Positions 6,628 to 13,263 of a DNA stretch of 13,648 nt are shown here, piece by piece. The stretch lies in NCBI GenBank assembly GCA_943326025.2, contig CALPRR020000048.1, forward strand, positions 1 through 13,648, given 5' to 3'. Within the stretch, counting starts at the first letter, position 1. Every line of letters begins with the position of its first letter. Below the pieces are notes generated by a model. It worked only from the letters and a program-made list of their open reading frames with translations, had not been told where the DNA came from and did no database searches. A program made the translations under genes and the position numbers. The DNA is from Candidatus Kuenenia stuttgartensis (GTDB lineage Bacteria > Bacteroidota > Bacteroidia > Flavobacteriales_D > Crocinitomicaceae).

Positions 6628-6651
6628 AAAGGAGAAAATATTTTCTCCTTT
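6628..6651 (-). terminator. Terminator of the M42 peptidase gene
   Basis: A 24-nt perfect palindrome (AAAGGAGA + AAATATTT + TCTCCTTT) lies 21 nt after the stop codon. On the minus strand it is followed by further T residues (complement of the A-run from 6623), giving a classic intrinsic terminator. Confidence 0.87.
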
Positions 6652-6672
6652 CTAAAATAAATTTAAAAATTT

Positions 6673-7722
6673 CTAGAATTTCCAATCATAACTGTCAAGT
6701 TCAGAAACGCAAGCTACTAACAAATCAATACTTCCTTGAATATCGTCTTTATTAGCCATTTCAATAACTTGATGTAAATGTCTTGTTGGAATTGAAACTG
6801 CACCGGCAATTGATCCACCTTCTACCATTCGTTGAATCCCAGCTGTATCTGTTCCTCCTGCAGTTAAAATTTCAGATTGCCATTTGATATTATGTTTCGT
6901 TGCTGTTTTTTTCATAAAATCAACCATTCTGTAATCACAAATTGTTGATGCATCCATAATTTTTATGGCTGTTCCTTCTCCTAATTTTGTGATCATCTCA
7001 TGAGCAGCAGCACCTGGTAAATCAAATGCAATTGTAGTGTCTAATCCAAAACCGAAATCTGGTTTAATTCTTAATGCTGAAACATTCGCTCCACGAATCC
7101 CTACTTCCTCTTGAACTGTGAAAACACCATAAAGATCATAAGGAACTTCTTTTCCTTTCAATTGTTTTAATGTCTCTATTAAAATGAAAACTGCTAAACG
7201 ATTGTCCAAAGACTTTCCATTCACACAATTTCCCATCTCGATAAACTCTCGTTCTCTAGTGATTGGATTTCCTATTTCAATTAATTCTTTTACCTCCTCA
7301 ACTGCTAAACCGGTATCAATAAAATAATCTGAAAGATTTGCTACCTTATTTCGTTCATCAGGTGTCATCACGTGAATTGGTTTTGATGCCATCACTCCAA
7401 TCACATCTTCTTTTCCATGAATAATTACCCGTTGAGCTGTTAATGTTTTTGGATCAAATCCACCTAAAGTATGAAAACGAATAAATCCTTTATCATCAAT
7501 ATGTGTAACGATGAAACCTATTTCATCCATATGCGCCCCAATCATTACTTTTTTGTCTGATTTTCCTTTTTTAATCGCGTAAACATTACCCATATTATCT
7601 ACTTGAACTTCATCTACTAAATCTTTGATTTCTTCAAGTACAACTTCTCTAATACGTTGTTCAAATCCAGATACACCTGGTGTTGTGCAAATTTTTGATA
7701 AAAGTTTAGTATTAATAGCCAT
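6673..7722 (-). CDS. M42 family metallo-aminopeptidase
   Basis: A 349-aa cytoplasmic peptidase of the M42 (glutamyl aminopeptidase / TET / PepA-like) family, which forms large dodecameric shells and trims peptides with two metal ions. Ligands are visible: His64 and Asp66 in GAHMDEIGF, bridging Asp173 in SLDNR, catalytic Glu205 and metal ligand Glu206 in VQEEVG, Asp228 in GLDTT and His317 in IPTRHLHQVIE. AGGTDTAG (288-295) is also typical. All expected metal ligands are present, so it should be active. I use the ATG at 7720-7722 (MAINTKLLS...). The frame continues 13 codons upstream to a TTG at 7759-7761, but family proteins begin near the ATG. It lies 56 nt after the TPR gene, and may be read from the same transcript. 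Substrate preference cannot be read from sequence. Confidence 0.94.
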   Translation of the reverse strand: MAINTKLLSKICTTPGVSGFEQRIREVVLEEIKDLVDEVQVDNMGNVYAIKKGKSDKKVMIGAHMDEIGFIVTHIDDKGFIRFHTLGGFDPKTLTAQRVIIHGKEDVIGVMASKPIHVMTPDERNKVANLSDYFIDTGLAVEEVKELIEIGNPITREREFIEMGNCVNGKSLDNRLAVFILIETLKQLKGKEVPYDLYGVFTVQEEVGIRGANVSALRIKPDFGFGLDTTIAFDLPGAAAHEMITKLGEGTAIKIMDASTICDYRMVDFMKKTATKHNIKWQSEILTAGGTDTAGIQRMVEGGSIAGAVSIPTRHLHQVIEMANKDDIQGSIDLLVACVSELDSYDWKF

Positions 7723-7778
7723 ATAATTTAGAATTTTTGAAATTGGTTTTTCTCTGTACAATAAATTTGATGAAGCAT

Positions 7779-9611
7779 TTATTCTAAATCATCAACATCT
7801 AATTTATCTCCTCTTAATATTCGATAACGTTTTCGTGCATCGACAACATGTAAACTTCCTTTATAATCGAATAGAATTTTTTTATAATATTCTGCTGCTT
7901 TTTCTATATCATTCAAATGATTTTCATACAAATCTCCAAGCATAAACAATGCATCATCCGCTAAAATATCTTCAGAATAATACTTTAATAATTCTTCCAA
8001 ATAAGGAACCGATTCCTGCCATTTTCCTTGTGATTCCATTGCTTTTGCTTTTTTCAAAAGAATATCATCACTCAAACTATGGTAAGCAAACTTTTTGGTG
8101 ATACTGTCAAACAAAGAGAATCCTTCTTGAAACTTATGCTGTTCAACTAATAAATCCCCGTTTGCAAAAAATTGCATGGCTTCATAATTACTATCTAATC
8201 CGTAATTTTCAGTAATCAAAAGCGATAAATCCATCGCATCATTTGCAATTAATTTGGTTGTTGACTCTTTTAAAATACTTAATTGTGATTGTGCAAAATC
8301 AAACTCTCCATCGTAATAAAAAATACGTGCATTTTTAAACTTTGCTTCATGTCCAATCGGCTCAAATTTAAAATCTTTATCAATTTGCATGTAGTATAAA
8401 GATGCATCCCAAATCTCTCCTTTTAAAACTAAAATATCAGCCAATTCCATTTTGATTTCAGCACGCATCATATCTGTCAATGATGGAAACGTCAACGCTT
8501 CTTCTAATTGAACAATTGCGCTATCCACTTGATTCCCATAATACGCTTCAATGTGACTCAATTCGATAATCAATGGAATACTAAACTTTTTTCTTCCTGG
8601 TTTTGATAAGGCTGTTTTATATTCTTGAATTGTATTTGCAATTTCTTCTGCAGAATAATTACGATTTGTCGTCACTTCTTGATATCTACTATTCAAGATA
8701 GAACCTTCAGCTTCATAAAAAAACATATTTTCAGGTCCATATTGCATAACGTATTTAAATGCATTTCTTCCAGCTTCAAATTCTTTGTTTTCGATGCAAA
8801 TTGTCCCTAATTCATAAACCATTCTACCTTCACCTCTAATACGTTTGTCTAAGGCTTGTGCCTGAACAATTGCCGCTTTAAAGTTTTTCTTTTGAATAAA
8901 AAGCCAAGTTAAAAGCTCCGAATAGATTATATCATCTGGATGCTTTTGAATTTTTTCAAGTAATTTTTGTTTTAAAATATCATACTCTGGAGAAATATCT
9001 TTTGTGAAATCGATTTGTTTAGTCAAGATAGATTCTACATTTTCTAGATAATTAGATTGAATTTGAAGTAAATCCAAATATTCATCAACCATCTTCGTGT
9101 AATTGTTTTGTAGAAAATACAATTCACCAAATTGAACATTTAAAGGATAACTGTCTTTAAAAACCTTACGTCCTTTCTCCAATGCTTTTAAAGCATAATC
9201 CAATTTATTCTTTTGCTTCAAGGCATCATAAACCGAAATCACCATCATGGGATTGGTTTTTATATCATCTATTAAGTCTTCATAAATTTTATCAGCTTTT
9301 TGATTCTCTTCAGTTTGCTCATAAAATTCAGCCAACAATACTACTAATTCAATGTTTTCAGGTTGAGAAGATATTTGTTTTTTAAGCAGTTTTTCAGCTT
9401 CTTTTTGATGATTAGTCTTTAACAAACATTCATAATAGCGATTAAAATTGAATCCATTTTGATCTTTCCCAAATATTTTCTCGTAATAACCTAGCGCTTT
9501 ATCGAATTCACCATTTCCATAATAATATTGAGCCAATTGCTGATCTGTTTCACCTTGAGAATAGCTCAAGAAAGAAATAAACAAACTAACGACCAATACT
9601 AGATTCTTCAT
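7779..9611 (-). CDS. Secreted tetratricopeptide-repeat protein
   Basis: A 610-aa protein with a signal peptide (MKNLVLVV... hydrophobic to about residue 15, then SYSQG), so likely periplasmic. The rest is a helical solenoid of TPR-like pairs; clear ones are LAQYYYGNGEFDKALGYYEK (27-46), YYECLLKTNHQKEAEKLLKK (59-78), ELVVLLAEFYEQTEENQKAD (88-107), and a C-terminal block with KAMESQGKWQESVPYLEEL and LGDLYENHLNDIEKAAEYYK resembling the TPR part of YbgF/BamD-type proteins. TPR arrays bind proteins, so a scaffold role in envelope assembly is plausible but unproven. I chose the ATG at 9609-9611, because a longer reading starts at a TTG inside the upstream gene and would hide the signal peptide. It starts 4 nt after the lipoprotein stop, implying translational coupling. 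Confidence 0.85.
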   Translation of the reverse strand: MKNLVLVVSLFISFLSYSQGETDQQLAQYYYGNGEFDKALGYYEKIFGKDQNGFNFNRYYECLLKTNHQKEAEKLLKKQISSQPENIELVVLLAEFYEQTEENQKADKIYEDLIDDIKTNPMMVISVYDALKQKNKLDYALKALEKGRKVFKDSYPLNVQFGELYFLQNNYTKMVDEYLDLLQIQSNYLENVESILTKQIDFTKDISPEYDILKQKLLEKIQKHPDDIIYSELLTWLFIQKKNFKAAIVQAQALDKRIRGEGRMVYELGTICIENKEFEAGRNAFKYVMQYGPENMFFYEAEGSILNSRYQEVTTNRNYSAEEIANTIQEYKTALSKPGRKKFSIPLIIELSHIEAYYGNQVDSAIVQLEEALTFPSLTDMMRAEIKMELADILVLKGEIWDASLYYMQIDKDFKFEPIGHEAKFKNARIFYYDGEFDFAQSQLSILKESTTKLIANDAMDLSLLITENYGLDSNYEAMQFFANGDLLVEQHKFQEGFSLFDSITKKFAYHSLSDDILLKKAKAMESQGKWQESVPYLEELLKYYSEDILADDALFMLGDLYENHLNDIEKAAEYYKKILFDYKGSLHVVDARKRYRILRGDKLDVDDLE

Positions 9612-9615
9612 ATTA

Positions 9616-10155
9616 TTAATCCTGTGAAATTGAATTTGCAAATTGTTCTAAATCAATTTTGTATTTTTCATAAACGGAGATTGCCTCTTGTCTTTTATTC
9701 GTGTAAGTTAACAATAGATTTTTTAAGTCATTTACTTTTTTGATTTCGACTTCTACATTTTTAGAATAATTAACTCTTTCTCCATTACTACTTGTAATAT
9801 CACTTTCTAAATTATGTAAAACCTTCAATTCATTTATAAAATCTAAGTGCAACTTTTCATTCATCTCTTTTAACGGACGAAATGAAAACCTTATTGTTTT
9901 TAATTCATCTAATTTTTTTCCAAGATCCAAATTAATGGTATCTGTTGATTTTAAATTCAACTGAATTCTTTCTTCTTTTTGAGCGAAGTCATAACTGATT
10001 TCTTCAATTTTATCAATTGGGTATTCTTCTAAAACAATAGAAAGGCTATCTATCGTTTTAGTCATTTTTTTAATTGAATCAAGTTGTCCCGATTTCCCAA
10101 AATCGGAACAAGAATAAAGCACTAAAAAGAGACTAAAATAAATATATTTTAACAT
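9616..10155 (-). CDS. Lipoprotein, coiled-coil, uncharacterised
   Basis: A 179-aa protein with a type II signal: a short hydrophobic segment (YIYFSLFLVLYS) ending at lipobox LYSC, so Cys16 would be lipidated. Residues after Cys (SDFGKSG) lack the acidic surface-export pattern known for some Bacteroidota lipoproteins, which suggests a periplasm-facing anchor; this is inference. The mature protein is almost wholly helical, with heptad-like stretches (for example 22-45 and 120-175) and charged residues, as in coiled coils. No known family was recognised. It is immediately upstream of and nearly joined to the secreted TPR gene, so the two products probably work together in the envelope. It begins just after the serS terminator; a weak -7-like TATTTTTA lies upstream of the ATG. 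Confidence 0.72.
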   Translation of the reverse strand: MLKYIYFSLFLVLYSCSDFGKSGQLDSIKKMTKTIDSLSIVLEEYPIDKIEEISYDFAQKEERIQLNLKSTDTINLDLGKKLDELKTIRFSFRPLKEMNEKLHLDFINELKVLHNLESDITSSNGERVNYSKNVEVEIKKVNDLKNLLLTYTNKRQEAISVYEKYKIDLEQFANSISQD

Positions 10156-10180
10156 TGAATAAAAATAGTGATTTGATTTT

Positions 10181-10215
10181 TAATAAAAAAGAAAACCGCT
10201 CTATTAAAGCGGTTT
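10181..10215 (-). terminator. Terminator of serS
   Basis: An 8-bp perfect stem (AAACCGCT at 10193-10200 with AGCGGTTT at 10208-10215) closes a 7-nt loop. On the minus strand it is followed by TTCTTTTTTATTA. It begins 6 nt after the serS stop and separates serS from the lipoprotein-TPR unit. Confidence 0.88.
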
Positions 10216-10221
10216 CTAATA

Positions 10222-11493
10222 TTAATTGATAATGTCGAATCCTGTATATTTTCTTAATGCTTCAGGAACAATTACTCCTTCTGGAGTTTGATGGTTTTCT
10301 AACAATGAAGCAACAATTCTTGGTAATGCCAAAGCACTTCCATTCAATGTATGACACAATTGCGTTTTCTTATCAGCTGTTTTAAATCTTAATTTCAAAC
10401 GTGTAGATTGAAAGGTATCAAAACGAGAAACCGAACTTACTTCTAACCATTTTTCTTGAGCTGCTGAATATACTTCAAAATCATATGTCATAGCAGATGC
10501 AAAACCAGTATCTCCTCCACATAATCTTAAAATTCTATAGTGAAGACCTAATTTTTCTAATAAACCTTTCACGTGATCAATCATTTCTTCCAATGCTTTC
10601 TCAGAATTTGAAGGATGCTCGATACGAACGATTTCTACTTTATCAAATTGATGTAAACGATTTAATCCACGAACATCTTTTCCATAAGAACCTGCTTCTC
10701 TTCTAAAACAAGGCGTATAACCTGTCATTTTAATAGAGAAATCTTCAGATGGCAAAATCACATCTCTGTAAATATTTGTCAAAGGAACTTCAGCTGTAGG
10801 AATTAGATATAAATCATCTTCATTCACATAATACATTTGACCTTCTTTATCCGGAAGTTGACCTGTACCATATCCACTTGCTTCATTTACAACTAAAGGT
10901 GGAATAAATTCTTCGTATCCTGCTTTTTCAGCCTCTTCTAAAAAGAAAGCGATTAATGCTCTTTGTAATTTCGCTCCTTTTCCTTTGTAAATTGGAAAAC
11001 CAGCACCAGTTATTTTAACACCTAATTCAAAATCAATCAAATCGTATTTTTTAGCTAAATCCCAATGTGGAACTGCTTCAAAATCATAAATTCTTTTTGA
11101 TCCAACTTCTAAAACCGTAATGTTGTCCAATTCATTTTTACCTGCTGGTACTAATTCATTTGGAACATTCGGTAATTGATATAATAATTGCGTCATTTCA
11201 GCATCTAAACCATCAACTTTCGTTTTTAAAGTCGATTCTTTTTCTTTTAGATCAGCTGTTTTTGACTTTGCTGCATTTGCTTCTTCTTGTTTACCTTGTT
11301 TGAATAAATCACCAATCTCTTTTGCGATTTGATTCAATTCTGCCGAAACACCTTCTAATTCAGCTTTTGAAAGTCTCCATTCTTGGTCTACTTCCAATAA
11401 TTTAGTAATTGTTGCTGCTGCATCAATATTTCTTTTTTTTAAGCCTTCTAAGACAGCTTCTTTTTCGTTACGAATACGTTGTAATTCGAGCAT
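10222..11493 (-). CDS. serS: Seryl-tRNA synthetase
   Basis: A 423-aa class IIa aminoacyl-tRNA synthetase that charges tRNA-Ser (and tRNA-Sec where present) in the cytoplasm. The N-terminal part begins MLELQRIRNEKEAVLEGL and forms the long coiled-coil arm (about 30-105, rich in Glu/Lys/Ala) that grips the tRNA. The catalytic domain shows IPTAEVPLTN (231-240, the serine-sensing TAE motif), motif 2 CFRREAGSYGKDVRGLNRLHQF (262-283), VEIVR, SVSRFDTFQSTR and motif 3 LNGSALALPRIVASLLEN (383-400). The length fits the family (about 420-430). SerRS from Bacteroidota has the same SSVSRFDTFQ variant of the 'SSCSN-DFQ' box, as far as I recall. It is a single-gene unit between two terminators. Confidence 0.98.
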   Translation of the reverse strand: MLELQRIRNEKEAVLEGLKKRNIDAAATITKLLEVDQEWRLSKAELEGVSAELNQIAKEIGDLFKQGKQEEANAAKSKTADLKEKESTLKTKVDGLDAEMTQLLYQLPNVPNELVPAGKNELDNITVLEVGSKRIYDFEAVPHWDLAKKYDLIDFELGVKITGAGFPIYKGKGAKLQRALIAFFLEEAEKAGYEEFIPPLVVNEASGYGTGQLPDKEGQMYYVNEDDLYLIPTAEVPLTNIYRDVILPSEDFSIKMTGYTPCFRREAGSYGKDVRGLNRLHQFDKVEIVRIEHPSNSEKALEEMIDHVKGLLEKLGLHYRILRLCGGDTGFASAMTYDFEVYSAAQEKWLEVSSVSRFDTFQSTRLKLRFKTADKKTQLCHTLNGSALALPRIVASLLENHQTPEGVIVPEALRKYTGFDIIN

Positions 11494-11563
11494 GATAAAA
11501 AGTATTTTTGGGAACTAAGTTAATTATTATCTTGTTATATCTTTCAAAATTTAAAGCAAAAAA

Positions 11564-11596
11564 AAAGCGAGTCAACCTTATTGGGACTCGCTTTTA
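11564..11596 (-). terminator. Terminator of rplU-rpmA
   Basis: An 11-bp perfect stem (AAAAGCGAGTC at 11564-11574 with GACTCGCTTTT at 11586-11596) has an 11-nt loop and, on the minus strand, continues into T residues (complement of 11559-11567). It sits 19 nt after the rpmA stop and ends the ribosomal protein unit before serS. Confidence 0.9.
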
Positions 11597-11615
11597 AATT
11601 TTATAATGCAATCAA

Positions 11616-11885
11616 TTATGCTTCAGCTGTCTCAAATGGAACTACTGATACAAACGAACGATTATCTTTTTTCTTACGGAATTCTACTAAACCATCAGTT
11701 AAAGCAAATAATGTGTGATCTTTACCGATCCCAACATTAGCTCCTGGGTGATGACTTGTACCTCTTTGACGAACGATAATGTTACCTGCAATAGCAGCTT
11801 GTCCACCAAAAATTTTAACACCTAATCGTTTGCTTTCAGACTCACGACCATTTTTCGAACTACCGACTCCTTTTTTATGTGCCAT
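11616..11885 (-). CDS. rpmA: 50S ribosomal protein L27
   Basis: An 89-aa protein with the L27 signature: MAHKKGVGSSKNGRESESKRLGVK, then FGGQAAIAGNIIVRQRGTSHHPGANVGIGKDHTLFAL. L27 binds 23S rRNA, and its N-terminal tail reaches the peptidyl transferase centre, where it helps position the tRNA acceptor ends. The start is certain: the protein begins directly at the mature MAHKKG sequence, with no Firmicutes-type cleaved leader. It follows rplU by 49 nt in the same orientation and has no promoter of its own that I could see, so the two should be cotranscribed. Confidence 0.98.
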   Translation of the reverse strand: MAHKKGVGSSKNGRESESKRLGVKIFGGQAAIAGNIIVRQRGTSHHPGANVGIGKDHTLFALTDGLVEFRKKKDNRSFVSVVPFETAEA

Positions 11886-11934
11886 TGTTTTTCAATTTAC
11901 CTTCTGATAATAAATTAGCAGAAGAAGTTCAATA

Positions 11935-12246
11935 TTAAGCTTTAATGTCAGTAATAGTTATCGTAGTAAAACTTTGACGATGACCATTTCTTTTCTTGTA
12001 ACCTTTACGTCTCTTTTTACGGAAAACGATTACTTTATCACCTTTAACGTGATCATTTACTTCTGCAGAAACCGAAGCTCCTGATATAGCTGGGGCGCCA
12101 ACATTGATTTTACCACCATTGTCTACTAAAAGAACTCTATCGAAAGAAACTTTCGCTCCGATTTCTTCTTTTAAACGGTGTACAAAAATCTTTTGATCTT
12201 TTTGCACTTTGAACTGCTGCCCTGCTATCTCTACAATTGCGTACAT
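11935..12246 (-). CDS. rplU: 50S ribosomal protein L21
   Basis: A 103-aa protein of the usual L21 length. It begins MYAIVEIAGQQFKVQKDQKIFVHRL, continues VSFDRVLLVDNGGKINVGAP, and ends with the basic rRNA-binding tract VFRKKRRKGYKKRNGHRQSFTTITITDI, all typical of L21. It binds 23S rRNA in the large subunit near L20. It is the first gene of the rplU-rpmA operon and has a complete Bacteroidota promoter about 40-70 nt upstream. In many bacteria rplU and rpmA occur in this order, as here. Confidence 0.98.
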   Translation of the reverse strand: MYAIVEIAGQQFKVQKDQKIFVHRLKEEIGAKVSFDRVLLVDNGGKINVGAPAISGASVSAEVNDHVKGDKVIVFRKKRRKGYKKRNGHRQSFTTITITDIKA

Positions 12247-12290
12247 ATAGCTTGTTTTAAATTATTTATTTTTTCCTATAATAAGGATGA

Positions 12291-12319
12291 CAAAGATAGG
12301 AATTAATTTTATACTACAA
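12291..12319 (-). promoter_or_regulatory. Promoter of rplU-rpmA
   Basis: On the minus strand TTG (complement of 12317-12319) is followed after 18 nt by TATCTTTG (complement of 12291-12298), a perfect TAnnTTTG -7 box at the canonical spacing. Transcription would start near 12285, leaving a leader of about 38 nt before the rplU ATG. Confidence 0.85.
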
Positions 12320-12359
12320 AATGTTATGAACAATTATTTATTGAATTCTTTAAAAAAGA

Positions 12360-12387
12360 AAATGCCTGCAAATTTCTACAAGCATTT
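12360..12387 (-). terminator. Terminator of ppa
   Basis: Read on the minus strand, AAAUGCUUG pairs with CAGGCAUUU (9 bp, one U-G wobble) around a 10-nt loop and is followed by TTCTTTTTTA. On the plus strand the wobble becomes a C/A mismatch. The hairpin begins 18 nt after the ppa stop codon. Confidence 0.8.
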
Positions 12388-12405
12388 AATATTCAATAAT
12401 TAAAA

Positions 12406-13092
12406 TTATTTCAATGCAGCTAAAATCTCGTTTACCAAGTTTTCATTTACATTACCATATTTTGCATCGTAATCTTCTGATGAACGTTTTATTACTTCAA
12501 ACGCTTCTTCTTTACCATAAACGTGAGTTACTTCAACATTTTTTGCGCCACCGTCTAAATCTTTATAAGTTAAAAAGAAATGTCTTACTCTATCAATTAC
12601 CATTTTAGGCATTTCAGAAATATCATTAATATCTCCGTAAGCTTGATCTCCTTTTAAAACAGCAATAATTTTATCATCAGCTTCTCCTCCATCGATCATT
12701 CTCAAACCACCGATCACTTTTGCTTCACATAAAATATTTCCGTGTAAAAAACCTCTTTCGCTTAAAACACAGATATCTAATGGATCATTGTCTCCTTCGA
12801 TATCAGTTCTTCCTGTTTTCTCATTACAGAATTCAGCAACTTTTTTATCGCAAAGAGTTTTAGGAACAAAACCGTATAAGCATGGCATATTGTTAGACAA
12901 TTTTTGAGGTCTGTCCACCATTATATGTCCTGAAGGTTTATCTATTTCATATTTAATTGTATCAGCAGGAATAATTTCAATGTACGCATTTAAAATTGCT
13001 GGACTTTTTTCTCCAATTTCAATACCATGCCAAGGATGAGATACAAAACGTTTTGCCATTGCATCTACTATTTTCTCTACTGATTCTTTCAT
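12406..13092 (-). CDS. ppa: Inorganic pyrophosphatase, family I
   Basis: A 228-aa soluble enzyme that hydrolyses pyrophosphate to phosphate and so pulls biosynthetic reactions (nucleic acid synthesis, tRNA charging) forward. The family I signature is EGDNDPLDICVL with metal-binding Asp101, Asp103 and Asp106. Other active-site residues can be aligned with E. coli PPase: IKYEIDK (Lys47, Glu49), VDR (Arg61), YGFVPKT (Tyr73), MIDGGEADDK (Asp134, Asp139, Lys141). It is longer than the 175-aa E. coli enzyme, mainly through an N-terminal extension (1-20 ahead of WHGIEIG), a CDKKVAEFCNEK insert (81-92) and a longer C-terminus, a form common in Bacteroidota. Start is the ATG at 13090-13092, about 40 nt after a perfect -7 box. 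Confidence 0.97.
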   Translation of the reverse strand: MKESVEKIVDAMAKRFVSHPWHGIEIGEKSPAILNAYIEIIPADTIKYEIDKPSGHIMVDRPQKLSNNMPCLYGFVPKTLCDKKVAEFCNEKTGRTDIEGDNDPLDICVLSERGFLHGNILCEAKVIGGLRMIDGGEADDKIIAVLKGDQAYGDINDISEMPKMVIDRVRHFFLTYKDLDGGAKNVEVTHVYGKEEAFEVIKRSSEDYDAKYGNVNENLVNEILAALK

Positions 13093-13119
13093 TTTTATGT
13101 TTTTAAAAAATTATTATTC

Positions 13120-13191
13120 TTTCTTTGGTCTGCAAAAGTATTATTTTTTATAGAAATTATGTATTCAAACAGAGAATTTGAACCAAAGAAA
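13120..13191. repeat. 10-bp inverted repeat bracketing the ppa promoter
   Basis: TTTCTTTGGT (13120-13129) and ACCAAAGAAA (13182-13191) are exact reverse complements separated by 52 nt. The left arm overlaps the expected ppa transcription start and the pair encloses the ppa -7 box. It lies in the divergent gap between ppa and mtnD. It could be a pair of sites for a regulator or a chance repeat in AT-rich DNA. Confidence 0.4.
13133..13140 (-). promoter_or_regulatory. -7 box of the ppa promoter
   Basis: TACTTTTG on the minus strand (complement of 13133-13140) matches TAnnTTTG perfectly and lies about 40 nt before the ppa ATG. The only upstream TTG (complement of 13166-13168) is 25 nt away, longer than the usual spacing, so the -33 element is unclear. 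Confidence 0.6.
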
Positions 13192-13236
13192 AATTCAATT
13201 CAGTTACTAAAAGGATTTAAATTGAGAATTAGTAAT

Positions 13237-13244
13237 TAAATTTG
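13237..13244 (+). promoter_or_regulatory. -7 box of the mtnD promoter
   Basis: TAAATTTG on the plus strand is a perfect TAnnTTTG match, ending 19 nt before the mtnD ATG. No TTG is found at the usual distance (the nearest, 13222-13224, is only 12 nt away), so it is a candidate only. Confidence 0.5.
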
Positions 13245-13263
13245 AAATAAAAATTATTAGAAT

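Noticed and set aside
8625..9385. Plus-strand frames of 61 and 67 codons (8625-8810 and 9182-9385) opposite the TPR gene
   Set aside because: Both are antisense to a clear TPR protein, have no promoter-like or family features, and contain Cys/Phe/His-rich translations typical of the reverse strand of AT-rich genes.
10497..12608. Plus-strand frames at 10497-10706 (in serS) and 12414-12608 (in ppa)
   Set aside because: Both are wholly antisense to conserved housekeeping genes and give low-complexity Leu/His-rich translations.
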